From UBA5793 sp040255465 (GTDB lineage: Bacteria; Planctomycetota; Phycisphaerae; Phycisphaerales; UBA5793), in assembly GCA_040255465.1 (NCBI GenBank), contig JBDZVA010000001.1, positions 744,001 through 808,000 on the forward strand: 64,000 nucleotides of DNA. The letters run 5' to 3'. The notes below the pieces were generated by a model. That model worked only from the letters and a program-made list of their open reading frames with translations. It was not told the origin of the DNA and did no database searches. Shown here piece by piece: positions 51,636 through 60,954 of the stretch; the first letter of the stretch is position 1, and each line of letters begins with the position of its first letter. Both the position numbers and the translations under genes were made by a program.

Positions 51636-52613
51636 TTAGTCGTTGAAGTCGCGTCCACGGATGCCGTGCAGGGTGGCGCCGTAGTAGTACTGCAGCGGGT
51701 CATTGGGCTGGAGCTGCTCGTCGGTCCATCCCATGCGGTTGTGCAGCGGGACGTAGAGACGAGGGGTGAGGGTTTCGGTGGTCGAGGCGGTGCGCTTGTC
51801 AGAGCTGCCGTCGTAGAAGAGCACCGTGGCCTGGAGGTCGCGCTCGTTGTAGCCGTGGGTGGGCTGCTCGTGGAAGGCGTTCACTTCCCAGACGTAGACC
51901 TTCTGGGTGGGGTACTTGACTTCTTCCTTCTTGAGATAGCGACGGCCCGGAGTCTGGGTGGTCGACGGGCCATTGGAGGCCGGGTTGCCGTTGCCGTTGT
52001 TGTAGTGCTGGTCCTCGCTGAGGATTTCGCTGATGCGCTGCGGGGTGAACATCATGGGATCCCAGAACGCGGAATCGGACATGAGGTAGGAGATGCGGTG
52101 AATCATGTTGGTGTACTGATCGCGCGTTTCCTTGGCCCGGGCGGAGTAGAAGCGGTCATCGGGGCAGAAGAAGACGTCGTCATAGACGGCCTTCGAGGTT
52201 TCCTGCTTGGCGATGTACTGGGCGGTCGCGCAGAACCAGTAGCGGTTGAGCACACCGTACGCCATGTTGCCGTTGCCCAGTTCCGGCGGCCAGCCGAAGA
52301 GGCGAGCCCAGGTTGCCGTCCACGCGGGACGCGAGCCGGCCTGCAGGCCGCCGTTGGAGAACACCTGCTCGACAACGGTGCCGTTGCTGATCACGCCGTT
52401 CCATTCGGAGGAGTAGGTTTCGAGGCCAATGCCGATGTTGCGCAGGTTGCCAATGCACTTGGTGGCGCGAGCGGCCGCGCGGGCGCGGGCCAGAGCGGGG
52501 AGCAGCAGCCCGATGAGCAGGGCGATGACGGAGATGACCACGAGCAATTCGATGAGGGTGAACCCCCGCTTCGAGTTGCCCCGCGAGAGGCGTTGGGAAA
52601 CGTGGCTGAGCAT
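51636..52613 (-). CDS. Large pseudopilin-like protein, paralogue 2
   Basis: GAAAGG precedes ATG 52613. The 325-residue protein has a basic leader and prepilin motif KRG-FTLIELLVVISVIALL, with cleavage expected after Gly and Glu5 in the mature form. The helix continues to about LARARAAARATKC. The long globular part has WNG, FGWPPELGNGN, FFCPDDRFYSARAKETRDQY and ends HGIRGRDFND. Such large-headed pseudopilins are numerous in planctomycetes and are thought to be exported by T2SS/T4P-like machines. The 3' part is identical at DNA level to paralogue 1. Confidence 0.9.
   Translation of the reverse strand: MLSHVSQRLSRGNSKRGFTLIELLVVISVIALLIGLLLPALARARAAARATKCIGNLRNIGIGLETYSSEWNGVISNGTVVEQVFSNGGLQAGSRPAWTATWARLFGWPPELGNGNMAYGVLNRYWFCATAQYIAKQETSKAVYDDVFFCPDDRFYSARAKETRDQYTNMIHRISYLMSDSAFWDPMMFTPQRISEILSEDQHYNNGNGNPASNGPSTTQTPGRRYLKKEEVKYPTQKVYVWEVNAFHEQPTHGYNERDLQATVLFYDGSSDKRTASTTETLTPRLYVPLHNRMGWTDEQLQPNDPLQYYYGATLHGIRGRDFND
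51655..52187. repeat. 533-bp tract identical to 53045-53577
   Basis: I compared the two stretches line by line (offset 1390) and found no difference from 51655 to 52187. Mismatches begin right outside at 51654/53044 and 52188/53578. The tract covers the C-terminal half of both pseudopilin genes. Confidence 0.92.
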
Positions 52614-53025
52614 GGCAGTGACCTTTCGTTTACGTGCTGTCAAGTGAATCGATTTCAGAACCGTTGGATGAACCGCGCCCACCATGAACGACGGTACAAA
52701 CCCGGCGCTCGGGCAAAATGACTTCAATCGCGCCAACTTCCGTTTCCGGATCGCAGGCTTGCCTGCCGACCGGGGCGTGCCACCGAGGTCGGCAAGTGGC
52801 CGCAAAGTCTGCGCACCCCACATTGATTCTACGGGGTCCGCGCCTCAATTCCAGCCGATTTCAGTTTGTCTCATGCCAAAAAAACCTCATCGCGGCCGCA
52901 ACAGAGGTACGCATGGATCGAACGGGGTGTTCCGGCAAATCAAGCCCATTTTGACGCGCGCAAAATGGAGCACGCCCCGCGATTGCTCGCGGGGCGTGCG
53001 GATTGATCGCCTGATTGGGGGGTGC
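52614..53025 (-). other. 412-bp region between the two pseudopilin genes
   Basis: No gene is seen. It contains an inverted repeat TGCCGACC (52764-52771) / GGTCGGCA (52787-52794) and, at its right end, the terminator of paralogue 1. The promoter of paralogue 2 should be here. Confidence 0.4.
52963..52999 (-). terminator. Terminator of pseudopilin paralogue 1
   Basis: GCACGCCCCGCGA and TCGCGGGGCGTGC form a perfect 13-bp stem with loop TTGC. AAAAT to the left gives U bases on the minus strand. Confidence 0.8.
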
Positions 53026-54003
53026 TCAATCGTTGAAGTCGCGACCACGGATGCCGTGCAGGGTGGCGCCGTAGTAGTACTGCAGCGGGTCATTGGGCTG
53101 GAGCTGCTCGTCGGTCCATCCCATGCGGTTGTGCAGCGGGACGTAGAGACGAGGGGTGAGGGTTTCGGTGGTCGAGGCGGTGCGCTTGTCAGAGCTGCCG
53201 TCGTAGAAGAGCACCGTGGCCTGGAGGTCGCGCTCGTTGTAGCCGTGGGTGGGCTGCTCGTGGAAGGCGTTCACTTCCCAGACGTAGACCTTCTGGGTGG
53301 GGTACTTGACTTCTTCCTTCTTGAGATAGCGACGGCCCGGAGTCTGGGTGGTCGACGGGCCATTGGAGGCCGGGTTGCCGTTGCCGTTGTTGTAGTGCTG
53401 GTCCTCGCTGAGGATTTCGCTGATGCGCTGCGGGGTGAACATCATGGGATCCCAGAACGCGGAATCGGACATGAGGTAGGAGATGCGGTGAATCATGTTG
53501 GTGTACTGATCGCGCGTTTCCTTGGCCCGGGCGGAGTAGAAGCGGTCATCGGGGCAGAAGAAGACGTCGTCATAGACAGCCTTCGAGGTTTCCTGCTTGG
53601 CGATGTACTTGGCGGTCGCGGCGAACCAGTAGCGATTGAGCACGCCGTAGTGCATGTTGCCGTTGCCCAGTTCCGGCGGCCAGCCGAACAGGCGGAGCCA
53701 GTCGCAACTGTGCGCCGGACGGGAGCCTGGATTCAGGCCGCCGTTGGCAAAAGTGAATTCGACGGCGGTGCCGTTGCTGATGATGCCGTTCCACTCGGAG
53801 GAGTAGGTTTCGAGTCCGATGCCGATGTTGCGCAGGTTGCCCATGCACTTGGTGGCGCGAGCAGCGGCGCGGGCCCGGGCCAGGGCCGGCAGCAGCAGCC
53901 CGATGAGCAGCGCGATCACGGAGATAACCACGAGCAGCTCGATCAGCGTAAACCCTCGCTTACGACGTGTGCTGATGGATGAAGAGAGAGATGTGAATCG
54001 CAT
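53026..54003 (-). CDS. Large pseudopilin-like protein, paralogue 1
   Basis: GAAAGGGGAC precedes ATG 54003. The 325-residue protein is collinear with paralogue 2: leader with RRKRG-FTLIELLVVISVIALL, then the same head. The two differ in the leader and in about residues 75-145 (for example EFTFANGGLNPGSRPAHSCD against EQVFSNGGLQAGSRPAWTAT), while the C-terminal half is identical. Each gene has its own promoter region and terminator. Function is unknown; possibly a surface or secretion component. Confidence 0.9.
   Translation of the reverse strand: MRFTSLSSSISTRRKRGFTLIELLVVISVIALLIGLLLPALARARAAARATKCMGNLRNIGIGLETYSSEWNGIISNGTAVEFTFANGGLNPGSRPAHSCDWLRLFGWPPELGNGNMHYGVLNRYWFAATAKYIAKQETSKAVYDDVFFCPDDRFYSARAKETRDQYTNMIHRISYLMSDSAFWDPMMFTPQRISEILSEDQHYNNGNGNPASNGPSTTQTPGRRYLKKEEVKYPTQKVYVWEVNAFHEQPTHGYNERDLQATVLFYDGSSDKRTASTTETLTPRLYVPLHNRMGWTDEQLQPNDPLQYYYGATLHGIRGRDFND
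53045..53577. repeat. 533-bp tract identical to 51655-52187
   Basis: This is the second copy of the identical tract, in direct orientation, within paralogue 1. Confidence 0.92.
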
Positions 54004-54489
54004 GCCGTCCCCTTTCGAGTGTCGAAATGACCCTGTAGAATCCGTCGTTACCTTTGAACAACACAACCGACCGACGGATCAAGCGGGATGTAGCCTGAAA
54101 GATTCGAGACAGGGCGCGAGTCCTTCGCAGCCCGTGCCCTGCTCGCCCGCTCGATCAAGACGCCCCAGGGCCGAATCATCGGCCGAGGCAGTTGGATACC
54201 CCACAAACCCGGCTCCATCCCCGACGGCAGAAGTGCGGCAGGGAAGGACCGTATATTGAGTCATTCTACATCAGATTTTGGCTATTTGAAGCGGAAAGTT
54301 GGAATTTTTGCCAAATCGCCGCAACCGAGTTGATCGACGGGAGTCAGGCCCCCGCGGCCGGACCCGAGCGAGATCTAACCAATGGCAGGGTATTGAGTTA
54401 GAGCGAGTCCCCGCCGACGTCCGGCGGGTGGCGCCGGACGCGGCGGCTCAGGGCGGAGTTCGATCACGAGCGGCATCCCCGGCGGCGCA
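54004..54489 (-). other. 486-bp intergenic region upstream of pseudopilin paralogue 1
   Basis: No gene is supported. An AT-richer patch at 54245-54320 is the most likely promoter area for the minus-strand pseudopilin gene, but I could not fix its boxes. A GC-rich segment near 54410-54460 with GTCCGGCG/CGCCGGAC arms may end the glycosyltransferase transcript. Confidence 0.35.
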
Positions 54490-55479
54490 TCAGTCGACGT
54501 CGCTGAACGACTTGATCACTTCGCTCGCGGCCGGAATCTCCACCAGCGTCGGCTTGCGGAGGGGGAGTCCCATGACGTTGCCGCGATGCATGCGTCGATC
54601 GACCTCTTCATCAGAGATCAGCACCCAGCGCTCGAAATAATCGCGCAGTTGCTGCTCCGTGTACTCCGGGCTGTTGACCAAGTCGCGCCAGAGCCGCTTG
54701 GCGGGTCGGATGCTCCGGCCGTTGATCCACGTGTCGGGTCGATCGACGAAGTTGCGGAACTTGCGTACGAAGTGATCGAAGCCGCCGAGGTAGTAATGAA
54801 GGAGTAAGCCCCGGTTCACGGTGCGCGGCCTGCTGCGGTCGAGGCGGACGAACGTGTGCGGCCCGCGCGGCGCCAGGCCCCGGCCCACGCGAGCGGCGCC
54901 TTTGCCCTTCTCGTGGCCGAGCCACAGGGCGGCTTCGATATTCGAGTTGTTGATCGGATCGAACACCGTGCGTGTGCCCTTGGCGCCGGGCGGCGTGAAG
55001 ATCGTTTCCTCTGAGAGCATGTCCTTGTATTCGCTGCGTCGGGCGCACGCTTCGTAGGGCAGAAACTGCACGCTCTCGATGTCGTCTCCGACCGACTCGA
55101 ACAGTCGCTTCAGATCATCTCGCTCGATTGAGTCGGCCTTCGGGCAGATGAGTTCGTCAGCGTCGATGTGGATGAGCCAGTCCAGTCCGTCCTGCTCAGC
55201 CAGTTCCATACTGCGAATCACGTTCAGCGCCTGTCGAGCCGTCACGTGATCGGGATGAGCGATGTACGTCGCAGCGCCGGGGCGACCGCGCAGCGACTCG
55301 GGATCAGTCGTCGGCGCCACCTGTACAAACGGCAGGTCGCTGACGGTTTCTTCGGAGCCGTCGGTCGTGCGGTCGAGGTAGAGGTAGACCTTGTCAACGC
55401 CGACAAACTGGTGGAAGAGCATGTTCCGCCTCAGCAGCGGCCGCTCGTTGCGAATAGTCATCGCGATCCCAATGTGCAT
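54490..55479 (-). CDS. GT2/GT92-like glycosyltransferase
   Basis: The 329-residue protein starts MHIGIAMTIRNERPLLRRNM, the opening of glycosyltransferases acting like GT92/DUF23. The metal-binding acidic motif is WLIHIDADELICP near residue 100. HYLGGFDHFVRKFRNF and GNVMGLPLRKP lie further on. It is probably cytosolic and adds a sugar to an unknown acceptor. No polysaccharide cluster surrounds it; the neighbours are a pseudopilin pair and an aminopeptidase. Confidence 0.78.
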   Translation of the reverse strand: MHIGIAMTIRNERPLLRRNMLFHQFVGVDKVYLYLDRTTDGSEETVSDLPFVQVAPTTDPESLRGRPGAATYIAHPDHVTARQALNVIRSMELAEQDGLDWLIHIDADELICPKADSIERDDLKRLFESVGDDIESVQFLPYEACARRSEYKDMLSEETIFTPPGAKGTRTVFDPINNSNIEAALWLGHEKGKGAARVGRGLAPRGPHTFVRLDRSRPRTVNRGLLLHYYLGGFDHFVRKFRNFVDRPDTWINGRSIRPAKRLWRDLVNSPEYTEQQLRDYFERWVLISDEEVDRRMHRGNVMGLPLRKPTLVEIPAASEVIKSFSDVD

Positions 55480-55691
55480 GCCGTGGTCGTCCCTGTATCA
55501 GAGTGACATCGTCGAACGCTCTCGGACTGACAAGTGTTGCGGCTCGTCACTTCGCGCGCGAGAGCGTCGAGCGCTTTGCGAAGTACAGAACTGTATGTCG
55601 ATCTCGCGGGGATTGCTGCAATTTCATCCGATGGCGCGCGCCAAATCGACCAACCCGCAAGCCCCGATTCAGGTGAGCGGAATTCGGTCGA

Positions 55692-56810
55692 TCAGGAGCC
55701 GGGCCAACCTTCTTGGAGAAAATGGCCGGCTCGATGGAATACTTTTCCATCGGCGGCAATCGTGCCGCCCTGGCGCAGATCGCAGACCATGTCCCAGTGC
55801 AGTCCGGACTCGTTCGTATTGCCCGATTCGGGGTAGCCGGCGCCAACCGCGGCGTGGAACGTGCCGCCGATCTTCTCATCGAAGAGCGTGTTTTTGGTGT
55901 AGCGCGTGATGCCGTAGTTCGTGCCGATGGCAATCTCACCGAGGTTGCGGGCGCCCTCATCCATATCGAGCATGCGGTGGAGGAATTCCTCGCCCTTGCT
56001 TGCGCTGGCGTCGACGACGCGGCCATCCTTGAACGTGAGGCGAATGTCATGCACCTCGCGCCCGCCGTGGACCGCCGGGAAGGAGTAGCAGACGGTGCCG
56101 TTGACATCCTGCGGGCCCGTGAAGACTTCGCCGTCGGGAAAGTTCTCGTGGCCGTCGCAGTTGATCCAGGTGCCGCCATCCACGCCGACGCGCAGGTCGG
56201 TGCCGTTGGGGGCGACGAAGTGCAGCTCCCGCTTCATTTGCAGGTAGTCGCAGACGCGCTGCTGGGATTCAGAGATCTTCTTCCACGCAGCGATGGGGTC
56301 GGCTTCACTGAGCAGCCCCGCCGAGTAGACAAAGTCTTCGTACTGGCGCAGGCTCATCTCGGCGTCCTGCGCACTGCCATGCGTGGGAAAGAGCGTGCCC
56401 ACCCAGCGCAGCGACTTGTCTGCGGCGCGCTCCATGAATCGCTTGGAGATTGGTTTGCGTGCGGCGGCCTGGATCGCCTGGCGTGCCGGGTCGATGCCGC
56501 TGAGCGACTTGGTGTTCAAGTCCGCCCAGAAACCGATGTACACGTCGATCGTCTCGACATGATGCGTTTGCAGTGGGGAGATGAACTTGAGCTGCTCCTC
56601 GGTGGCTCGCTCGAGGAAGAGATCGGCCAGCGATTCGCTGCGCGCTTGCCAGAACGGATGCCCGCCCGCAGCGAGCACGGCTTCATAGGTCGCCTCGATC
56701 AGCGGAAACGCCACCGGGTCGGCGGTGATGGCGACGATGTCGCCCTTGCGCACGGCTGTCGAATACTTGACGAGGACTTCAGCGAGACGGGTCAGGCGGG
56801 GATCGCGCAC
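55692..56810 (-). CDS. M29 family aminopeptidase
   Basis: The 372-residue protein matches thermophilic aminopeptidases of family M29 (AmpS, aminopeptidase II). It opens RLTRLAEVLVKYSTAVRKGD, and the two-metal site lies in GEEFLHRMLDMDEGARNLGE, GTFHAAVGAGYPESGNTNES and GLHWDMVCDLRQGG, which hold Glu, His and Asp ligands. It removes N-terminal residues in the cytosol. ATG 56810 gives the usual length. Confidence 0.92.
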   Translation of the reverse strand: MRDPRLTRLAEVLVKYSTAVRKGDIVAITADPVAFPLIEATYEAVLAAGGHPFWQARSESLADLFLERATEEQLKFISPLQTHHVETIDVYIGFWADLNTKSLSGIDPARQAIQAAARKPISKRFMERAADKSLRWVGTLFPTHGSAQDAEMSLRQYEDFVYSAGLLSEADPIAAWKKISESQQRVCDYLQMKRELHFVAPNGTDLRVGVDGGTWINCDGHENFPDGEVFTGPQDVNGTVCYSFPAVHGGREVHDIRLTFKDGRVVDASASKGEEFLHRMLDMDEGARNLGEIAIGTNYGITRYTKNTLFDEKIGGTFHAAVGAGYPESGNTNESGLHWDMVCDLRQGGTIAADGKVFHRAGHFLQEGWPGS

Positions 56811-57001
56811 GGGCAGCTCCGGTGGAAGTGGCGTTTGGCGGTAGTCTAGGAGTGGGTCGTACGGAAAACGGCAGTGTTTTGATCAGTTTGCCCTTGTGGA
56901 CAGAGACGTTTTCTGGTAGGCTTGAGGAAGATCACCACGCCTTCGCGCTCCCGAGTTGGCGGCAGAAGGATTGAGCGAGAGATTGAAGATGGGAGGCGGC
57001 T

Positions 57002-57391
57002 ATGAGTCGCACGTTGTTGCTTGCGGCTGTTGCCCTTGGGGCGGTAGCGCCAGTCAGCGCGCAGGGAGCCGCCGCGCGAGTTTCTGACTACACACTCACC
57101 GTAACGGGACAGTGCCCCGGCCTCGTCACGATTGAATGGAGCGGCGCGACGCCGAATCATCGACAGGGAACCGTGATCGCACGGCAACGTGGCAGCACCA
57201 CGATTCCCAGCGGTGGTTGCCAGGGTACGGTGCTGGGCCTGCAGCAGAGCGTCTGGTTGACGCATGTTTTCGGCACTGACAAAGGGTTCGGGACACACTC
57301 CGGATGGATGGCCGCCGGGTACTGTCGCTGGTTTATTCAGCTCGTTGAAGGCGCGACCTGCCACACGAGCAATGTAGCGCAACTGCCGTAG
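57002..57391 (+). CDS. Small secreted Cys-containing protein
   Basis: The 129-residue protein has a signal peptide ending PVSAQG. The mature part carries four Cys (TGQCPG, GGCQG, GYCRW, ATCHTS) that could form two disulfides, and a beta-rich pattern (YTLTVTGQCPGLVTIEWSG). I do not recognise the family. GGGAGGCGGCT precedes ATG 57002. A similar-sized secreted protein follows at 57789. Confidence 0.65.
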   Translation: MSRTLLLAAVALGAVAPVSAQGAAARVSDYTLTVTGQCPGLVTIEWSGATPNHRQGTVIARQRGSTTIPSGGCQGTVLGLQQSVWLTHVFGTDKGFGTHSGWMAAGYCRWFIQLVEGATCHTSNVAQLP

Positions 57392-57788
57392 CGAGTGGGC
57401 TGCGGCGCCTTTGCTTGCAACCCGATGTCGAGAGAGCGAGCGATGTCAAAGGGAGCGGACGTGGTGAATAGTCTCAGAATCACCATGACGATCGTTCTTG
57501 AGGACACGAGCGGCGTAGCTCCGATTCCATAACGCCCGATAGCGCCGACGCTGCCCCAGGAGTGATTTCGCCGTACTTGGAGCGGGTACTGAATTGCTCC
57601 ACGCTGCGCGCGGCCATCTACGCACTGATCGGCAATCGGGTCAAAACTTTGGCCAAATGACGCCGGCGACGGGTGTTTCAACGGCTCCTTCTGAAAACCG
57701 CAATGCGCCGATGGGTTGTTCCACATGCCACAGACAGTGACACGCGTGTGTCGCATTGAACGAACGGAAGTCAGAAAGGAGTCAGCAC
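57392..57788 (+). other. 397-bp intergenic region
   Basis: No gene is supported. AAAGGAG at about 57776-57782 is the ribosome binding site of the next gene. No clear terminator was found after the preceding gene. Confidence 0.35.
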
Positions 57789-58202
57789 ATGAATCGTACC
57801 AATTGGATGAGGTTTGTCGCGGGTTTCATCCTGCTTGTAGGAATGATGACGACCGCAGCGCGGGCCGGTGAAGTCACCGAATGGCGGGCGGGAGTGAGTC
57901 AGGGGAGTATCCGAATGGAGGCTCGCTACGTCGAGGATCTGGAGAACGGCACCGTCGATCAGGCGCTTCAAGTCCGCCTCCAGCATGCCTCGCGCAATAC
58001 CACGTTCTCTGTCGCCATTAATGGACGCCTTGTCGGCCGCCTTACAACCAATGAGAACGGTGATGGCAGCTTCCGACTTTCGCGCCTTGACGTTCAGGCT
58101 GATGAAAACGGTCGTCCGGTCGGACCCCGCATCAATACTGGCGACGTGATCAGTGTTTTCCGCGGCGAGCATTCCGGCGACGCCGTCTTCGTACCCGCCT
58201 AA
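57789..58202 (+). CDS. Small secreted beta-rich protein
   Basis: ATG 57789 follows AAAGGAG. The 137-residue protein has a signal peptide ending TAARAG. The mature part contains RLQHASRNTTFSVAINGRLV and GRLTTNENGDGSFRLSRLD, an N-G-D-G turn pattern seen in beta-sandwich domains. No Cys is present. Function is unknown. Confidence 0.7.
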   Translation: MNRTNWMRFVAGFILLVGMMTTAARAGEVTEWRAGVSQGSIRMEARYVEDLENGTVDQALQVRLQHASRNTTFSVAINGRLVGRLTTNENGDGSFRLSRLDVQADENGRPVGPRINTGDVISVFRGEHSGDAVFVPA

Positions 58203-58228
58203 TGGGTCTTGATGTCGTCCCGGACACC

Positions 58229-58262
58229 AAGCGACCTCGCATCGAGTATTGCGAGGTCGCTT
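58229..58262. terminator. Terminator between the small secreted protein and gltP-like gene
   Basis: AAGCGACCTCGCA (58229-58241) pairs with TGCGAGGTCGCTT (58250-58262) as a perfect 13-bp stem, followed by TTC. It lies between convergent genes and can serve both. Confidence 0.8.
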
Positions 58263-58277
58263 TCATTGGGCGGCTCG

Positions 58278-59627
58278 CTACGCGAGAGCGGCCGCACGCT
58301 GCTCTTCATCATCGGGGGCGATGCGCGTGATGATCTTCGCGCCAACCGCGTCGCCCCAGACGTTGATCGTGGTGCGGCACATATCGAGGATGCGATCAAC
58401 GCCGAGGATGATCCCGATCGACCAGATGGGCAGTTCCGGTTTGCCCGTGCCGGCCAGCGTGGTGTTGACGGCCTGAATGACGATCACCATCGTGACCAGC
58501 CCGGCGGACGGAATCCCTGCCGCGCCGACGGCGGCGAGCGTGGCGGTCAGCGCCACCACGGCCAGCGCCTCGAAACCGAGCGGGATGCCGAACACCTGGA
58601 AGAGGAAGATGACGGCAACGGCCTCGTAGAGGGCCGTGCCATCCATGTTGATCGTCGAGCCCAGCGGCAGGACGAATCCGCTGGCGCGTTTGGAACACTC
58701 GCCCTCGTTCTCTGCCGTGCTGATGGTGACGGGCAGGGTTGCCGACGACGAATCGGTGCCGAATGCGGTGATCAGCGCCGGCCGCATGCGCCACATGAAG
58801 CGGTACGGGTTGGTCTGTCCAAAGAGGAACAGGACCAGCGGCAGGGTCACCACGCCGTGGATGAACAGCCCGACGACGACGACGAGCATGTACTTGCCCA
58901 CCGCCGCCACCGCTTCCCCGCCGAGGCTGGCGATCGTCCACGCGACGAGCAGAAACACGCCAATGGGCGTGAGCCACAGCACCCATCCCACCAGCGTCAT
59001 GATGGCCTGGAAAAACGCCTCGAAGAAGTCCACGGCGGGCTTTGCTTTCTCGCCAAGGAACCCCAGCGCCAGGCCGAAGAGGATGGCAAACGTGATCACC
59101 GGAAGCGGCTGGCCGGCGACCGCAGCGCCGAGCACATTGTCAGGGATGACCTGCCGGAGGATGTTGCCCCAGGCGCCGCCGAGGTTCTGTGGCGCGCTCT
59201 CGATCTTCTTGCGCGGGCTGGTGTCTGAAGTTTCAAACGCCTCCTGCACCTGCGCGAGGTCGATCTTGCTTGAGACGCCGTCGCCCGGTCGCAGGGTCGA
59301 AACAAGCGTGGCGCCGAGCACGACCGCAACGAACATCGTGGCGAAGTAGTACACAATCGTCGTCGTGCCCACAAGGCCAAGACGACTCGGGTCGCCAATC
59401 GACGTGATGCCGACCACGACGCTGGCGAATACGAGCGGGATGATGAGCATCTTGAGCGGGCGGATGAGAATGAGATCGCCCGTGGTGGACAGCCAGTTAA
59501 TCCGAGCCGCGATCTCGCTGGAGTCGAGGCTGAGTGACTCGTAGCGCTTCAGCAGCAGAAAGCCGACGATCACGCCGGCAAGCAGGCCGATGAAGATGAG
59601 AACGTTGAGCAGTTTGTGACCGCGCAT
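58278..59627 (-). CDS. Dicarboxylate/amino acid:cation symporter (DAACS family)
   Basis: GGAGG precedes ATG 59627. The 449-residue protein has about eight membrane helices and the re-entrant loop signatures of the GltP/DctA family: FGTDSSSATLPVTISTAENE and the core LPLGSTINMDGTALYEAVAV. It imports glutamate, aspartate or C4-dicarboxylates with protons or sodium. A periplasmic insert near residues 105-150 is longer than in E. coli GltP. The exact substrate is open. Confidence 0.92.
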   Translation of the reverse strand: MRGHKLLNVLIFIGLLAGVIVGFLLLKRYESLSLDSSEIAARINWLSTTGDLILIRPLKMLIIPLVFASVVVGITSIGDPSRLGLVGTTTIVYYFATMFVAVVLGATLVSTLRPGDGVSSKIDLAQVQEAFETSDTSPRKKIESAPQNLGGAWGNILRQVIPDNVLGAAVAGQPLPVITFAILFGLALGFLGEKAKPAVDFFEAFFQAIMTLVGWVLWLTPIGVFLLVAWTIASLGGEAVAAVGKYMLVVVVGLFIHGVVTLPLVLFLFGQTNPYRFMWRMRPALITAFGTDSSSATLPVTISTAENEGECSKRASGFVLPLGSTINMDGTALYEAVAVIFLFQVFGIPLGFEALAVVALTATLAAVGAAGIPSAGLVTMVIVIQAVNTTLAGTGKPELPIWSIGIILGVDRILDMCRTTINVWGDAVGAKIITRIAPDDEEQRAAALA

Positions 59628-59695
59628 GTGGCCTCCGTTTGATGGAATGAGGTCGCGGGTCGATCTTCAGCGAGATGCAGGGGACATGGTCGAGT

Positions 59696-60802
59696 TTACA
59701 GGCGCGAGGCGTATTGATCGACCGCACCCTGGAACGAAGTCAGCTCCAGTCCAAGCTGCGCGTTGATGCGCTGCGTGTCACAGGTGGAATCTTCCTGGCT
59801 CATGATGACCTGGTCGACGTTGAATGGCAGCAGATTGCCGAGGCCGGCCGCGGCCATGAACGTGGCGATCCCCTTGGCGTACCAGGCGGGAATGGCGATC
59901 GCAGGCTTCTTCGAGCCCGGCGAAATCGCATCGCGGAAGGTGAGGAACATCTCCGGCCAGGTCATGCGGTCGGCCCCGCCGATCGGATACACCTCGCGGA
60001 TGGTCCGCTCCGTCTCGATCGACCGCGAAAACGCCTCGGCGAGATCGTTGATGTAAACCGGCTGGATGAGTCGCTTGGGACCCCGGCCCAGGGGTCCCGC
60101 TCCGAAGTAGGGCATGAAGAGAAACGGCGGAGCCGTGCCGCGCACCCACTTGCCCACCATCTCGGTGAACTCGCCATCCGGCCCGTGAATGAGCGAGGGG
60201 CGGAAGATGGTCCAGGGCAGGCGGCTGTCGCGAACGAGCTGTTCCGCCTGAAACTTGGTGCGGTGGTAGTTGGCGACCGCGTCAGGCCGCGCGCCGAGGG
60301 CCGACATGTGCACGTAGCGCAGCACGCCGGCCGCTTCGCAAGCTGCGACGATGTTAGCCGTCGCTTCGACGTGCAGACGCTGATAAGTAATCTCGAAGCG
60401 CGGCTGCTCCATGATGATGCCCACGAGGTGGATGCACGCATCCACCTTGTCCACGAGGCGATCGAGCGATTCACGATCGAAGACGTCGCCCTGTATGACC
60501 TGCGCCGACTTGGGCAGGTGGCCGGCCTTTTTGGGGTCGCGGACCAGCGCTCGCACGGCGTGGCCATGCTCGAGCAGCGTGCGGCAGATGTGGGTGCCGA
60601 CGAACCCGGTGGCGCCAGTGACGGCGACCGTGAGGTTTCCGGCCGTGCGAACCCAGACCCGTTGGCGAATTGGGGCCGGCCCCGCCTCGGGCGCTTCAGG
60701 TGCGTCCTCGGCCGGAACCTCCTCGGCCGGAGCCTCCTCGACGGGAGTATCGCTGTTGGCGGTGTCTTCGGCGGCTGCTTCGGTCTTCGAATCGTCGGTC
60801 AT
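59696..60802 (-). CDS. NDUFA9-like NAD(P)-binding SDR protein with acidic leader
   Basis: ATG 60802 gives 368 residues. An acidic, Pro/Ala/Glu-rich leader of about 45 residues (EEAPAEEVPAEDAPEAPEAG) precedes an atypical SDR domain: nucleotide motif VTGATGFVGTHICRTLLEHG, then IHLVGIIME, MSALGARPDAVANYHRTKFQ (YxxxK) and IFRPSLIHGPDGEF. This is the complex I NDUFA9/YbjT-like group, which binds NAD(P)H. No complex I genes are near. The leader is likely disordered. Confidence 0.85.
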   Translation of the reverse strand: MTDDSKTEAAAEDTANSDTPVEEAPAEEVPAEDAPEAPEAGPAPIRQRVWVRTAGNLTVAVTGATGFVGTHICRTLLEHGHAVRALVRDPKKAGHLPKSAQVIQGDVFDRESLDRLVDKVDACIHLVGIIMEQPRFEITYQRLHVEATANIVAACEAAGVLRYVHMSALGARPDAVANYHRTKFQAEQLVRDSRLPWTIFRPSLIHGPDGEFTEMVGKWVRGTAPPFLFMPYFGAGPLGRGPKRLIQPVYINDLAEAFSRSIETERTIREVYPIGGADRMTWPEMFLTFRDAISPGSKKPAIAIPAWYAKGIATFMAAAGLGNLLPFNVDQVIMSQEDSTCDTQRINAQLGLELTSFQGAVDQYASRL

Positions 60803-60954
60803 TGACTCACTCGCGGCGATCGTCGCGCTGGGTTGGGGCTGAGGAATCCGTACGGCAGGGCATCGGCCACACATCCGCAAGCCGGTTGTGCGCCGCCATC
60901 ATATGGCCGACTCGACCCATCGCAAAGGCGGATCGATCCGGGAGTCCAGTCGGA

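Noticed and set aside
51603..53982. Two long plus-strand frames (372 and 432 residues) opposite the pseudopilins, similar to each other
   Set aside because: Their similarity follows from the duplicated DNA of the pseudopilin genes; composition is Val/Gly/Arg-biased and they lack recognisable domains.
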